Shown here: positions 27,172 to 35,551 of the stretch, piece by piece | How the letters are laid out: every line of letters begins with the position of its first letter | Numbering within the stretch: the stretch's first letter is position 1 | DNA from: Alloprevotella sp. OH1205_COT-284 | Lineage (GTDB): Bacteria; Bacteroidota; Bacteroidia; Bacteroidales; Bacteroidaceae | NCBI RefSeq assembly: GCF_003859795.1 | Contig: NZ_RQYI01000001.1 | Coordinates: 62,001 to 126,000, forward strand | DNA length: 64,000 nt | Direction: 5' to 3' | Translations under genes and position numbers: made by a program | The notes under the pieces: model-generated | Databases searched by the model: none | What the model saw: the letters and a program-made list of their open reading frames with translations, nothing else | Told to the model about the DNA's origin: nothing

Positions 27172-27681
27172 ATGCAAAGTATTATTGTAGCATTTGTCGT
27201 ATTTTTTTCTTTACGTTTGGTATCACTTTCCTATTCCATCCGCAACGAGAAACGCCTGCTCAAAAAAGGAGCCGTTCAATACGGCAAATTCAACTCACTG
27301 CTATTGACCTTGGCACACATCGCGTTTTACTTCACCGCCCTCTATGAGGCTTACGCTTCGGGCACGGATTTCAACACCTTTTCTTTGAGCGGCCTTGCAG
27401 TGATGAGTTTTGCTTACATCATGCTGTTTTATGTGATCTACAAACTGAAAGACGTGTGGACATTGAAACTCTACATCGTGCCCGAACATCGCATCGAAAG
27501 AAGTTTCTTGTTCAGAACGGTGCGTCACCCCAACTATTTCCTCAACATCATTCCCGAATTGATCGGAGTGGCCTTGCTCTGCAACGCTTGGACAACACTT
27601 TGCGCGGGACTGCCCATTTATCTCATTTTGCTCGTCGTTCGCATTCGCCAAGAAGAACAAGCCATGAAAACATTGTGGTAA
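27172..27681 (+). CDS. ICMT-like membrane methyltransferase family protein
   Basis: From ATG 27172 the protein is 169 residues with about five hydrophobic segments. The conserved RTVRHPNYFLNIIPELIG motif near residue 120 is the isoprenylcysteine carboxyl methyltransferase / phospholipid methyltransferase signature, with a final RIRQEEQAMKTLW segment containing the E-E pair. The first in-frame TTG (27124) is rejected in favour of the ATG before the TM segment. These proteins methylate lipid or membrane substrates using SAM, but the substrate here is unknown. Confidence 0.78.
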   Translation: MQSIIVAFVVFFSLRLVSLSYSIRNEKRLLKKGAVQYGKFNSLLLTLAHIAFYFTALYEAYASGTDFNTFSLSGLAVMSFAYIMLFYVIYKLKDVWTLKLYIVPEHRIERSFLFRTVRHPNYFLNIIPELIGVALLCNAWTTLCAGLPIYLILLVVRIRQEEQAMKTLW

Positions 27682-27721
27682 CAGAGAGATAATACCCTAT
27701 TTCGAGGCGCGACAAACAAAG

Positions 27722-27775
27722 ATGCCGAAGACAGAAACCGATTGCAAACTCGGTGTTCTGTCTTCGGCATTTTTC
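27722..27775. terminator. Terminator between convergent genes
   Basis: A 15-bp perfect stem (27722-27736 with 27756-27770) is followed by five Ts on the plus strand. It serves the ICMT-like gene and probably the YqiA-like gene on the minus strand. Confidence 0.88.
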
Positions 27776-27845
27776 ATACCTTTTCGGTTCGGCCGTCGAT
27801 CGCTTTTTCTTTCGTGTCGGATCGTTTGTGGCAATGAGAAACGCT

Positions 27846-28439
27846 TCAAGAAAGATGAAGCAATTCCCTGACGAGCGGCACGACGCTGTGGTTGAGGATT
27901 TTGTCGTTCAAACGATGGCCGCCGTCGAAGAGGCGGAAATGCGAAGGGTCGTAGTGACGGAGAAACTCCTTTTGGTGGTTCACGCTTTCGTCTTTTTCGC
28001 CAAACAATCCCCACACCTTTGCCCTGTCGCTGTCGGTGATGTTTTTGAAACTGCCTTTTTCGAGCGTTCCGAACTGTTCGATCATCGTTTTGTCCACCTT
28101 GAAGTCTTTCGCGCCGTCTTCCCTTTTGTTGAGAAAATCGCGCCGTCCCATGCCGCGAAAGGTGAGCAGGCGCGCCATTTGAAAAGAGGGATTGACCAAG
28201 ATGCGGAGTGTGTTGCGCAGCTGTTCGGCATAGAAAGCTCCCATCGACGTACCGATGATGAGATCGGGCTTTTGGGCAGTCACCAGATTTTGCAGAAAAG
28301 GAAAAGCCTCGGCAGGCATGATGGGAACGTCGGGCGAAAGAACACGAACACCTTGCTCATAGAGCATTTGTCGCAGCATCTGCGGCGTGCCCGAAGCTCC
28401 GCTCGACGCAAAACCGTGGATGTAAAGAATCGTGGTCAT
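27846..28439 (-). CDS. YqiA/YcfP-like alpha/beta hydrolase
   Basis: A 197-residue alpha/beta-fold hydrolase. It has the oxyanion start ILYIHGFASSG, the nucleophile elbow IIGTSMGAFYAEQ (Ser ~85), an aspartate region GLFGEKDESV and a C-terminal histidine in LFDGGHRLND. The size and motifs fit the UPF0227/YqiA esterase family. No specific substrate can be given. It is 22 bases downstream of the 155-residue partner gene. Confidence 0.85.
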   Translation of the reverse strand: MTTILYIHGFASSGASGTPQMLRQMLYEQGVRVLSPDVPIMPAEAFPFLQNLVTAQKPDLIIGTSMGAFYAEQLRNTLRILVNPSFQMARLLTFRGMGRRDFLNKREDGAKDFKVDKTMIEQFGTLEKGSFKNITDSDRAKVWGLFGEKDESVNHQKEFLRHYDPSHFRLFDGGHRLNDKILNHSVVPLVRELLHLS

Positions 28440-28461
28440 AACCGTTTTTTATTGAACTCTC

Positions 28462-28929
28462 CTAATTTTCATTGACTCTCCAAACGTTGGTCAAAGCTAT
28501 GCCTTCTTGCGCCAATAGCTTCATTTTCGGAGAAGTTTTGAGGATTTGATTACCACTTGTCGGCACCCAAAAGAAAGGGGCATCGGCTTTGATGTCCGAA
28601 ATTTTCTCTGCCCTTTCCCTTAACCACTCTTTGAGCCATCTCCCTTTTTCTATGACCTTTTGCACTTCTCCCTCAGTGGCACCATGCACTTCTACGAAAT
28701 ATACTTTCCCCGCATATTCCACGGCATAATCCCAACGGGAGGCTTCCGGATACCTATCTTTTACGCTTTTGTCAATATCCAAACTTGCTTTCAGCAGCCG
28801 CATATTGATGGGCTTGAACTTCGCACGATCTGCCGAAGGAATGGCTTGCAAGCCGTCTTTGCAACAGCCTCTCACTTCCTCGATTTGGTCGGCGGCGGCT
28901 TTAAGAGGAGAAGAAACGGAACGCGTCAT
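28462..28929 (-). CDS. Uncharacterised 155-residue protein paired with an ABC-type ATPase
   Basis: The start at 28929 overlaps the ATPase stop by 4 bases (ATGA), so the two are almost certainly translated together. The N-terminal half is helical and basic. A central alpha/beta segment reads RWDYAVEYAGKVYFVEVHGA (D67 ... E80-V-H82), followed by a lysine-rich helix (K91, K95, K100). A D, then E-x-H on successive strands, is reminiscent of PD-(D/E)xK nuclease folds, but the final lysine is replaced by histidine, so this is only a suggestion. No signal peptide or TM segment is seen. A longer in-frame start at 29211 would overlap the ATPase by 280 bases and is rejected. Confidence 0.8.
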   Translation of the reverse strand: MTRSVSSPLKAAADQIEEVRGCCKDGLQAIPSADRAKFKPINMRLLKASLDIDKSVKDRYPEASRWDYAVEYAGKVYFVEVHGATEGEVQKVIEKGRWLKEWLRERAEKISDIKADAPFFWVPTSGNQILKTSPKMKLLAQEGIALTNVWRVNEN

Positions 28930-30071
28930 AACCGGCTCATGTATTTGGCAACAACTTCCGAAGTGCGTCCGGCAAAAGACGCCAAGCCGCCCCATTCGGC
29001 GATGTATGGATTTTCGTCGCCGGCATCCAAAGAAGAGATGTCTTTGGTCACTACTTTTTGCGTTGTCGTATCTCGTGAAAAATAATAGGTTCGGATGGTC
29101 TTCGAGAGCATACTTTCGACGACATGAGCAGCCGAAGAGCCGGCGTCCATACCAAAAAGTTCGTAAACCCCTCGTCCTTGTTCTTTGTCTTTCAAAAGGT
29201 TGAACGCCCAAGCAAACTCCAAGAAAACGGGAGAATGGGTGGAGACAATCACCTTATAGCCCAAGCCGACCAACTCCAAGATTTGCAACAGAACACTGAT
29301 GATGGCTTGCGGATGCAACCCCATTTCGGGTTCTTCTATCACGACATACTCGTATTTGTTTTTTTTGAGCACTTGTGAGGGGGAGCCGGCAAGACAATAG
29401 AATGCCAACAGGAGCGGAATAAATTCCTTTTGTCCGGCACTCCATGCCATAAAAGGAATTTGCATACCATCGGTGTGGAGAAACATTTTTTTCTGTCCCA
29501 TTCTTTCTTCCAACAACACCTTTGCATCGTGGAATATACTGTTGTTGAGAGACAGAAGTGTTTCCTGATTGAGTCGTTGGTTGAGAGGAAACAACTTCCC
29601 GCTTTCCGACAAGCCTTGCTGCATGAACAAGCGAAGCGTTTCGCTGAAAGCTCTCAACACGTAAGGCGTCGTGTTGTCAAACTCCATGAAGTTTTTGGGG
29701 CGACCGTCGGTAAGACTCAGTATTCTCTGTGCCGGAACATAGAATACGCGTTCTTCTTTTTTTTCAATCCTATATGAAAGTGTTTCCTTCAAGAAGGCAT
29801 CTCCATCGGAACAGATGCTGCTGTTTTCGTTCCAAATCTTTGCCATTCCCTCTCCATAGTACAGGTTCAACACCTTGTCCGTGTCGTTCGTCGTGACGTA
29901 GCTGTATTTCTCCAAAGTGTCTACAATGGCATCTTTGTCAATCCACAGTTTCATGGTTTCGAGAAAAAGGCTTTTTCCCCCGGCTTGCGCTCCGACAAGA
30001 AACGTGAGATTTCCCGGCATGACAGAGGCTTTTTGGATAGGCCCGAAATTGACGACTCTAAACTCTTTCAT
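28926..30071 (-). CDS. AAA/ABC-type ATPase of the AAA_15/AAA_21 kind
   Basis: A 381-residue, single-domain SMC/OLD-like ATPase. Walker A is GAQAGGKS (27-34) and the signature-like motif WSAGQKE is at 210-216. Walker B is YVVIEEPEMGLHP (242-253) and the H-loop is STHSP (277-281). No toprim or nuclease domain follows, unlike OLD or GajA proteins. Stand-alone ATPases of this type are often the sensor half of defence or toxin pairs; here the partner is the 155-residue protein overlapping its end. The start at 30071 follows cysS by 20 bases, and a start 39 bases further upstream would overlap cysS. Confidence 0.85.
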   Translation of the reverse strand: MKEFRVVNFGPIQKASVMPGNLTFLVGAQAGGKSLFLETMKLWIDKDAIVDTLEKYSYVTTNDTDKVLNLYYGEGMAKIWNENSSICSDGDAFLKETLSYRIEKKEERVFYVPAQRILSLTDGRPKNFMEFDNTTPYVLRAFSETLRLFMQQGLSESGKLFPLNQRLNQETLLSLNNSIFHDAKVLLEERMGQKKMFLHTDGMQIPFMAWSAGQKEFIPLLLAFYCLAGSPSQVLKKNKYEYVVIEEPEMGLHPQAIISVLLQILELVGLGYKVIVSTHSPVFLEFAWAFNLLKDKEQGRGVYELFGMDAGSSAAHVVESMLSKTIRTYYFSRDTTTQKVVTKDISSLDAGDENPYIAEWGGLASFAGRTSEVVAKYMSRL

Positions 30072-30091
30072 GGAGTGAAATATTTTGCAGA

Positions 30092-31576
30092 TTATTTGTT
30101 CAACTTCCAAGTGGCACCGTCTTTGGTGTCTTTGACGAGGAAGCCGAGGGCGGTGAGATTATCGCGAATTTTGTCGGACGTAGCCCAGTCTTTGTCGGCT
30201 TTGGCTTTGGCGCGAACTTCGAGCAAGAGATCCACGGCCTGTCCGAATGCGGCTTCTCGCCCGGCATTGCCACCCTCTTCGGCTTGCAGTCCGAGGATGT
30301 CGAAACAAAACGTGGTGAACACGCGGCGCAGGGCGTCGAGACCGGCGGCGGTGATGCTCTCTTTCCCGTCGGCCAAGGTGTTGATCGTGCGGCAGGCCTC
30401 GAAGAGGTGGCTGATCATGATGGGCGAATTGAGGTCGTCGTTGAGAGCCTCATAACATTTCTTTTCGATTTCGGCGGCGTAGGCCTCGGTGAGTTTCCCC
30501 TTGTCGGAAGCCTCGATGCGGCCGAGCTGACGCAGGGCGTCCATGAGGCGTTCGAGTCCTTTTTGAGAGGCTTGCAGGGCTTCGTTGCCGAAGTCGAGGG
30601 TGGAGCGGTAGTGCGCTTGGAGAATGAAGAAGCGGATAGTCATCGGCGAGTAGGCTTGTTCGAGCAACTCGTGGCCGCCGGTGAAAAACTCGTCGAGGGT
30701 GATGAAGTTGTTGTAGGACTTACCCATCTTCTTGCCGGCTATGGTGATCATGTTGTTGTGCATCCAGTAGCGCACCATCTGTTTCTTTTGCGAAGCCACG
30801 GCCTGTGCGATTTCACACTCGTGGTGGGGGAACACCAAGTCCATGCCTCCGCCGTGGATGTCGAACTCTTCGCCGAGATACTTGCGTCCCATGGCGGTGC
30901 ACTCGCAGTGCCAACCGGGGAAGCCCTCTCCCCAAGGCGACGGCCAGCGCATGATGTGTTCGGGCTGGGCGCGTTTCCAAAGGGCGAAGTCGACCTGATT
31001 GCGCTTTTCGCCCACGCCGTCGAGCTCGCGACTGGCATCGTGAACGTCTTCGAGGTTGCGGCCGGAGAGAATGCCGTATTTGAAGTCTTCGTTGTACTTC
31101 ACGACATCGAAATAGACCGATCCGTTGCTCTCGTAGGCATAGCCGGCTTCGAGGATTTCTTCGACGAGGCGGATTTGCTCAATGATGTGCCCCGATGCGT
31201 GCGGTTCGATGGAGGGGGGAAGGACGTTGAGTTTTCCCATCGCCGTGTTGAAACGGTTGGTGTAGTGTTGCGCCACTTCCATGGGTTCGAGCTGTTCGAG
31301 GCGTGCTTTTTTGGCAATTTTGTCTTCGCCCTCGTCGGCATCGTGTTCCAAATGGCCGACGTCGGTGATGTTGCGCACGTAGCGCACTTTGTAGCCGAGG
31401 TGGAGGAGGTAGCGATAGAGAAGGTCGAAGGTGATGGCCGGACGGGCGTGGCCGAGGTGGGCGTCGCCGTAGACGGTGGGGCCGCACACGTACATGCCGA
31501 CACGGCCTTCGTGGAGGGGGATGAAGCGTTGTTTGGTGCGTGTGAGCGTATTATGGATGAAAAGCGGATTGTTCAT
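30092..31576 (-). CDS. cysS: Cysteinyl-tRNA synthetase
   Basis: A class I aminoacyl-tRNA synthetase of 494 residues. The HIGH-like motif sits in [18 protein letters not shown] (33-47), the KMSKS-like motif in [12 protein letters not shown], and the zinc cysteine and histidines in [11 protein letters not shown] and PHHECEIAQ. The C-terminal anticodon-binding region ends with a typical [10 protein letters not shown] segment. The ATPase pair follows on the same strand with only a 20-base gap, so it may be cotranscribed. Confidence 0.97.
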   Translation of the reverse strand: MNNPLFIHNTLTRTKQRFIPLHEGRVGMYVCGPTVYGDAHLGHARPAITFDLLYRYLLHLGYKVRYVRNITDVGHLEHDADEGEDKIAKKARLEQLEPMEVAQHYTNRFNTAMGKLNVLPPSIEPHASGHIIEQIRLVEEILEAGYAYESNGSVYFDVVKYNEDFKYGILSGRNLEDVHDASRELDGVGEKRNQVDFALWKRAQPEHIMRWPSPWGEGFPGWHCECTAMGRKYLGEEFDIHGGGMDLVFPHHECEIAQAVASQKKQMVRYWMHNNMITIAGKKMGKSYNNFITLDEFFTGGHELLEQAYSPMTIRFFILQAHYRSTLDFGNEALQASQKGLERLMDALRQLGRIEASDKGKLTEAYAAEIEKKCYEALNDDLNSPIMISHLFEACRTINTLADGKESITAAGLDALRRVFTTFCFDILGLQAEEGGNAGREAAFGQAVDLLLEVRAKAKADKDWATSDKIRDNLTALGFLVKDTKDGATWKLNK

Positions 31577-31723
31577 GATGAGGGCAGGTTGTGTTTTATA
31601 TGGTTAAGCGGAGCGTAAAGAAGAGATACTCCCTTGTGTTTGAATGTCGTTTTGAGGAATGAGAAGAAAGCGTGCGTCCGCACCCTCTCGGAGGAAAAGG
31701 AGGGAGGAGAGATGCCGGTGAGG

Positions 31724-32194
31724 TCAGACCATGTCGAGCAATTCGAGCTCAAAGATGAGGGTGCTGTCGCCGGGGATGTCGCGGCCGGCTCCCCGTTCGC
31801 CGTATCCGGCGGCGGCCGGAACGTGGATTTCCCATTTTTCACCGATGTGCATATTGACCAATGCCACCTGCCAACCGGTGATCAGTTCGTTTACGCGAAA
31901 GGCGACGGGCGTTCCGTTGCCACGGTGCGAGGAGTCGAATTGCTTGCCGGTGATGAGCCGTCCGGTGTAGTGCACGGTGACCACGGTTCGGGGCGAAGGG
32001 GTGCTTTCGAGCTTGCGGCGTCGGCGTTCGTCGGGTTCGTCCGAAGGGTCGGGGGCAGCGCGGAGCACGCGGTAGAGCACGCCGCAACGGAGTTCGCCCA
32101 CGTCGGGTTGTCGGCGGAGTGCGGCGAGATGGGCTTCGTTTTCTTTTTTATAGGCCGCCTTGTCGGCAGCGGTCATTTTCTTTTTGTGCGCCAT
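31724..32194 (-). CDS. FKBP-type peptidyl-prolyl isomerase
   Basis: A 156-residue protein. After a lysine-rich ~45-residue N-terminal region comes an FKBP domain: VTVHYTGRLITGKQFDSSHR, PVAFRVNELITGWQVALVNM, KWEIHVPAAAGYGERGAG and DSTLIFELELLDMV. It accelerates proline isomerisation during folding. No signal sequence is visible, so a cytoplasmic location is likely. It is separated from cysS downstream by 147 bases. Confidence 0.93.
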   Translation of the reverse strand: MAHKKKMTAADKAAYKKENEAHLAALRRQPDVGELRCGVLYRVLRAAPDPSDEPDERRRRKLESTPSPRTVVTVHYTGRLITGKQFDSSHRGNGTPVAFRVNELITGWQVALVNMHIGEKWEIHVPAAAGYGERGAGRDIPGDSTLIFELELLDMV

Positions 32195-32270
32195 GAGCAG
32201 AGAGAAAAAAGAATGGAGGGGTGCGAAAGTTCGTTGAGGACGACTGCCTCGACAAAGGAGGCGGAAAAAA

Positions 32271-32328
32271 CTACCTCAGAGGTGGAAAATTCTGCACCGC
32301 GGAGTAGGAAATTCTACCTCTGAGGTAG
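32271..32328. repeat. Palindromic unit cluster (CTACCTC/GAGGTAG)
   Basis: Three odd palindromes of the type CTACCTC-N-GAGGTAG are spaced by AAATTCT-like linkers. The outer pair form a perfect inverted repeat (32271-32283, 32316-32328). The same head architecture occurs in element B at 17291-17335 and 44697-44757. It lies in the spacer between the FKBP and sugar-porter genes, both on the minus strand. Confidence 0.75.
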
Positions 32329-32391
32329 ATTTTCACCGTTCGGCTTCCGCCATCGCCGCTTCCGCAGACGAGCGTGAGCGGCAGAGCGGTA

Positions 32392-33612
32392 TTATTTTTT
32401 GCGATGCACGTAGGCTCCATAGGTCGTGATGACCACGAAGCAGAGAAGGGGAATGATGAAGCCGGCGGCCATGTTGTGGGCATCGGCGATGAGCCCCATC
32501 AGCAGCGGAGCGATCGCACCGCCAACGATGCCCATGATCAGAAAAGAAGAGGCCATTTTGGTGTGCGTGCCCAAACCGCGCAGGGCGAGGGCAAAAATAG
32601 TGGGAAACATGATGCTTTCGCAGAAATAAACGAAGAACAGAGAATAGAAGCCCCACTGCCCGGGCATGGCCACGACGAGCGTCGTGGCGATTGTTGCACC
32701 AAGTCCGCAAAACATGAGGAGACGTTCGGGCTTGATGTAGCCCATCGCCCAACTGCCGCCCATGCGGCCGAGCATGAACAAGCCCATGCAGCCCATGCCG
32801 AGGAGTTGCGCGGCGGTGCTTTCGCTGATGGCGGTGTTGTCTACGGCATAGTTGATAAAAAAGCTGTTGATGCCCGTCTGTGCCGCCACATAGAGGAAAA
32901 TGGCGAGCAGTCCGAAGAGGAAGTTTTTGTGGCGAAAGAGCGATATGCGGCTCGTGGGCTGCGGCTCGTCGATCTCGATGAGGTCGTCGGTGGTTTCGGG
33001 GGCGGCTTCGATTTCGGGCAACTTCATTCGAGAAAACACGGCGGCAATCAAAATCACCACCGTTCCGATGATGGCATAGGGCAGCGTGATGTTGGGCGCA
33101 CTGCCGTCGGCGGTAAAAAGAAAGGCTCCGCCCACGAGCGGCCCCACAATCCAACCGAAGCCGTTGAACGATTGTGCGAAATTGATGCGCCTCTCGGCCG
33201 ATTCGGGCTCGCCCAAAACGGTAGCATAGGGATTGGCCGAGGTTTCGAGAAAGGTCAGTCCGCAGCCGATGATGAACAGCGAGAAGAGAAAAAACTCGAA
33301 ATTCATGATCTGTCCGCCCGGAATGAAGAGCAAAGCCCCCACGCCGTAGAGCAACAGACCGGTCAGAACGCCCACGCGATAACCCCACCGCGTGATGACG
33401 GCACCGGCCGGGAGAGCCATGAGGAAATATCCGCCGTAGACCACGGCCTGAATCAAAGCCGAACGAGTTTTCGTCAGTCCCATTTCGTCTTGAAAATACT
33501 TGTTGAGCACGTCAAGAATGCTATGGGCAAAACCCCACAAAAAGAAAAGTGACGTGATGAGCAGAAAGGGTACGAAAAAATTGCGACCATCGCGCGTTTT
33601 GACAAAGTTCAT
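32392..33612 (-). CDS. FucP-family sugar:proton symporter (MFS)
   Basis: A 406-residue, 12-helix transporter. The FucP-type signatures are visible: LLITSLFFLWGFAHSILDVLN at the start (broken here), KYFQDEMGLTKTRSALIQ, GYFLMALPAGAVITRWGYR, and CGLTFLETSANPYATVLG with the ETSANPY motif. These proteins import fucose, glucose or galactose with a proton. The sugar cannot be specified. A TAACTTTG box (33645-33652, minus) lies ~30 bases upstream. The gene is divergent from the sirtuin. Confidence 0.9.
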   Translation of the reverse strand: MNFVKTRDGRNFFVPFLLITSLFFLWGFAHSILDVLNKYFQDEMGLTKTRSALIQAVVYGGYFLMALPAGAVITRWGYRVGVLTGLLLYGVGALLFIPGGQIMNFEFFLFSLFIIGCGLTFLETSANPYATVLGEPESAERRINFAQSFNGFGWIVGPLVGGAFLFTADGSAPNITLPYAIIGTVVILIAAVFSRMKLPEIEAAPETTDDLIEIDEPQPTSRISLFRHKNFLFGLLAIFLYVAAQTGINSFFINYAVDNTAISESTAAQLLGMGCMGLFMLGRMGGSWAMGYIKPERLLMFCGLGATIATTLVVAMPGQWGFYSLFFVYFCESIMFPTIFALALRGLGTHTKMASSFLIMGIVGGAIAPLLMGLIADAHNMAAGFIIPLLCFVVITTYGAYVHRKK

Positions 33613-33644
33613 ATAGTATATGCTGTTTTACGAGTGTTTGGAGA

Positions 33645-33652
33645 CAAAGTTA
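33645..33652 (-). promoter_or_regulatory. Candidate -7 box for the sugar porter
   Basis: On the minus strand this is TAACTTTG, a TAnnTTTG match 33 bases upstream of the start; the -33 region is not convincing. Confidence 0.45.
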
Positions 33653-33726
33653 AGCATTCGTCGAGAAACGACCGATGAAAAAGCGGCTTTTTCTTATTTC
33701 CGACCGACAAAATCCCTCAAAAAGAC

Positions 33727-33756
33727 TTTGCGCTTTTCAAAAAGAGCGTAATTTTG
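33727..33756 (+). promoter_or_regulatory. Promoter of the sirtuin/tcdA pair
   Basis: TTTG (33727-33730), an 18-base spacer and TAATTTTG (33749-33756) match the Bacteroidota promoter. The leader would be about 15-20 bases. Confidence 0.65.
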
Positions 33757-33777
33757 CACCTATAAATTCATTCTGCC

Positions 33778-34485
33778 ATGAAGAAAAAAATCGTTGTTCT
33801 CACCGGAGCCGGCGTGAGTGCCGAAAGCGGATTTTCCACCTTTCGCGACAAAGACGGCTTGTGGGAAACGCATCCCGTCGAACAAGTGGCAACGCCCGAA
33901 GGCTGGCAGGCCGACCCCGTGTTTGTCAATGAGTTTTACAACGGACTGCGCCGCCAACTTGTCGAAGCCTCGCCCAACGAGGCACACCGCCTGCTTGCCC
34001 GACTCGAAAAGACTTACGACGTGACGATCATCACGCAAAACGTGGACAACCTCCACGAACGGGGAGGCTCGTCGAAAGTAATTCATCTTCATGGCGAACT
34101 GATGAAAGCCTGCTCGTCGATCGCTCCCAACGATCCGCAACACATCGTCACGCTCACGCCCGGAGAAATCGATATCCGGCCGGGACAGCTCGCCGGCGAC
34201 GGCAGTCTTTTGCGCCCCTTCATCGTGTGGTTCGGCGAGCCTGTTCCGCTCATCGAAGCCGCTGCGGCAGAGGTGGCACAGGCCGACATCTTCGTCATCA
34301 TCGGCTCTTCGCTCGCCGTCTATCCGGCCGCCGGCCTCATCCGCCACTGCCGTCGGGGCATTCCCGTCTTTCTCATCGATCCGCAAGAAGTGCGACTGCC
34401 GGCTCATGCCTCGGTCGAAATCATTCGAGAACCGGCCACGATCGGTGTGGCACGCCTCATCGAACTCCTCAACAACCTCCCATGA
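33778..34485 (+). CDS. Sir2-family NAD-dependent deacylase
   Basis: A 235-residue sirtuin that removes acyl groups from lysine using NAD. Conserved motifs are LTGAGVSAESGFSTFRDKDG (NAD site), TQNVDNLHERGG and the catalytic-histidine motif HLHGEL. FVIIGSSLAVYPAAG and VFLIDPQE also fit. The four zinc cysteines usual in sirtuins are absent: only one Cys (KACSS) follows the catalytic motif. It overlaps tcdA by 4 bases (ATGA), so the two are translationally coupled. Confidence 0.92.
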   Translation: MKKKIVVLTGAGVSAESGFSTFRDKDGLWETHPVEQVATPEGWQADPVFVNEFYNGLRRQLVEASPNEAHRLLARLEKTYDVTIITQNVDNLHERGGSSKVIHLHGELMKACSSIAPNDPQHIVTLTPGEIDIRPGQLAGDGSLLRPFIVWFGEPVPLIEAAAAEVAQADIFVIIGSSLAVYPAAGLIRHCRRGIPVFLIDPQEVRLPAHASVEIIREPATIGVARLIELLNNLP

Positions 34486-35291
34486 CGTCTTCCGACACCG
34501 AACTCCAAATACTTCATCGCACGCGCCTGCTCGTGGGCGACGATGCCTTGTCGCGCCTCCGAAACGCACGCGTCATCATTTTCGGCGTGGGCGGCGTGGG
34601 CAGCTGGTGCGCCGAGAGCCTCGTGCGCTCCGGCATTCGCCGGCTCACGTTGGTCGACTCCGACCGCGTTTGCATCACCAACATCAACCGCCAACTCATG
34701 GCCACGCTTCCCACCGTGGGACGCGTCAAAGTCGAGGCCTTGCGCGAACGCCTGATCGACATCAACCCCGAAGCCGAGATCAAGGCCGTGCAAGACATCT
34801 ACAACGCCGAAAATGCGGCTTCGTTCCACCTCGAAGACTACGACGTGATCGTCGATGCCATCGACTCGCTCGCCGAAAAGACACACCTCATTCTCACCGC
34901 CACTTCGACAAAAGCCCTCTTTGTTTCGTCAATGGGGGCTGCCTTGAAAATGGATCCCACACGCGTGGCCGTGGCCGAGTTTTGGAAAGCGTCGGGATGT
35001 CCTTTGGCTCGGGCATTGCGCAATAAATTCAAACGCGCCAAAACCTTCCCCTCGCGCAAATTCAAAGTCGTGTACAGCGACGAACTGCTCCCAAATGTGG
35101 GCGTGCAAATCCTCGAATGCCCCGAACCGACCGTGGCCGACACGACCGACCGCCTCGAAGGACGAGCCGACCTCATGACACACGACTGGAACACCAAGAA
35201 AGCACAAATCAACGGCACCGTGGCACACATCACCGCCATTTTCGGCTTCACCCTCGCCGGACTGATCGTTGCCGAACTTTCCAAAGAATAG
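34482..35291 (+). CDS. tcdA: tRNA threonylcarbamoyladenosine dehydratase TcdA
   Basis: An E1-like ThiF/TcdA enzyme of 269 residues that cyclises t6A to ct6A in tRNA using ATP. It has the ATP-binding GVGGVGSWCAESLVRSGI motif, LVDSDRVCITNINRQLMA, and the aspartate of DYDVIVDAIDSLAEK. A ThiF-type C-terminal hydrophobic helix (IFGFTLAGLIVAEL) closes it. I set the start at ATG 34482, where the TcdA family begins; upstream frame to 34227 overlaps the sirtuin and is rejected. It is convergent with secDF. Confidence 0.93.
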   Translation: MTSSDTELQILHRTRLLVGDDALSRLRNARVIIFGVGGVGSWCAESLVRSGIRRLTLVDSDRVCITNINRQLMATLPTVGRVKVEALRERLIDINPEAEIKAVQDIYNAENAASFHLEDYDVIVDAIDSLAEKTHLILTATSTKALFVSSMGAALKMDPTRVAVAEFWKASGCPLARALRNKFKRAKTFPSRKFKVVYSDELLPNVGVQILECPEPTVADTTDRLEGRADLMTHDWNTKKAQINGTVAHITAIFGFTLAGLIVAELSKE

Positions 35292-35477
35292 TTTCGGAAA
35301 GTTGTTTGAAAAGCCATGACACACACGGCAACCATCGCCTTTTCAATGAAACCACGGGAAAAACTCCTCAAAACGACCCGATCAAGACAGACAACACCCA
35401 AACCGCCAAAGTCGATATTTTAGCAGATATACAGTTTCTCTGCGGTCTGTCAATGGCCATCACAACATACGACACAA

Positions 35478-35519
35478 CGCAAACCGCGCCTGAACTTTTC
35501 AGTTCAAGCGCGGTTTGCG
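35478..35519. terminator. Terminator between tcdA and secDF
   Basis: An 11-bp outer stem CGCAAACCGCG / CGCGGTTTGCG (35478-35488, 35509-35519) continues inward with one mismatch around a 4-6 base loop. It lies between convergent genes. Confidence 0.7.
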
Positions 35520-35551
35520 TATTGCAAAGAACGAATGTCGTTCCTTCGAGA

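Noticed and set aside
28929-29211. Longer N-terminal extension of the 155-residue protein
   Set aside because: It would overlap the ATPase gene by 280 bases in another frame and has Arg/His-rich shadow composition. The ATG at 28929 gives a typical ATGA coupling.
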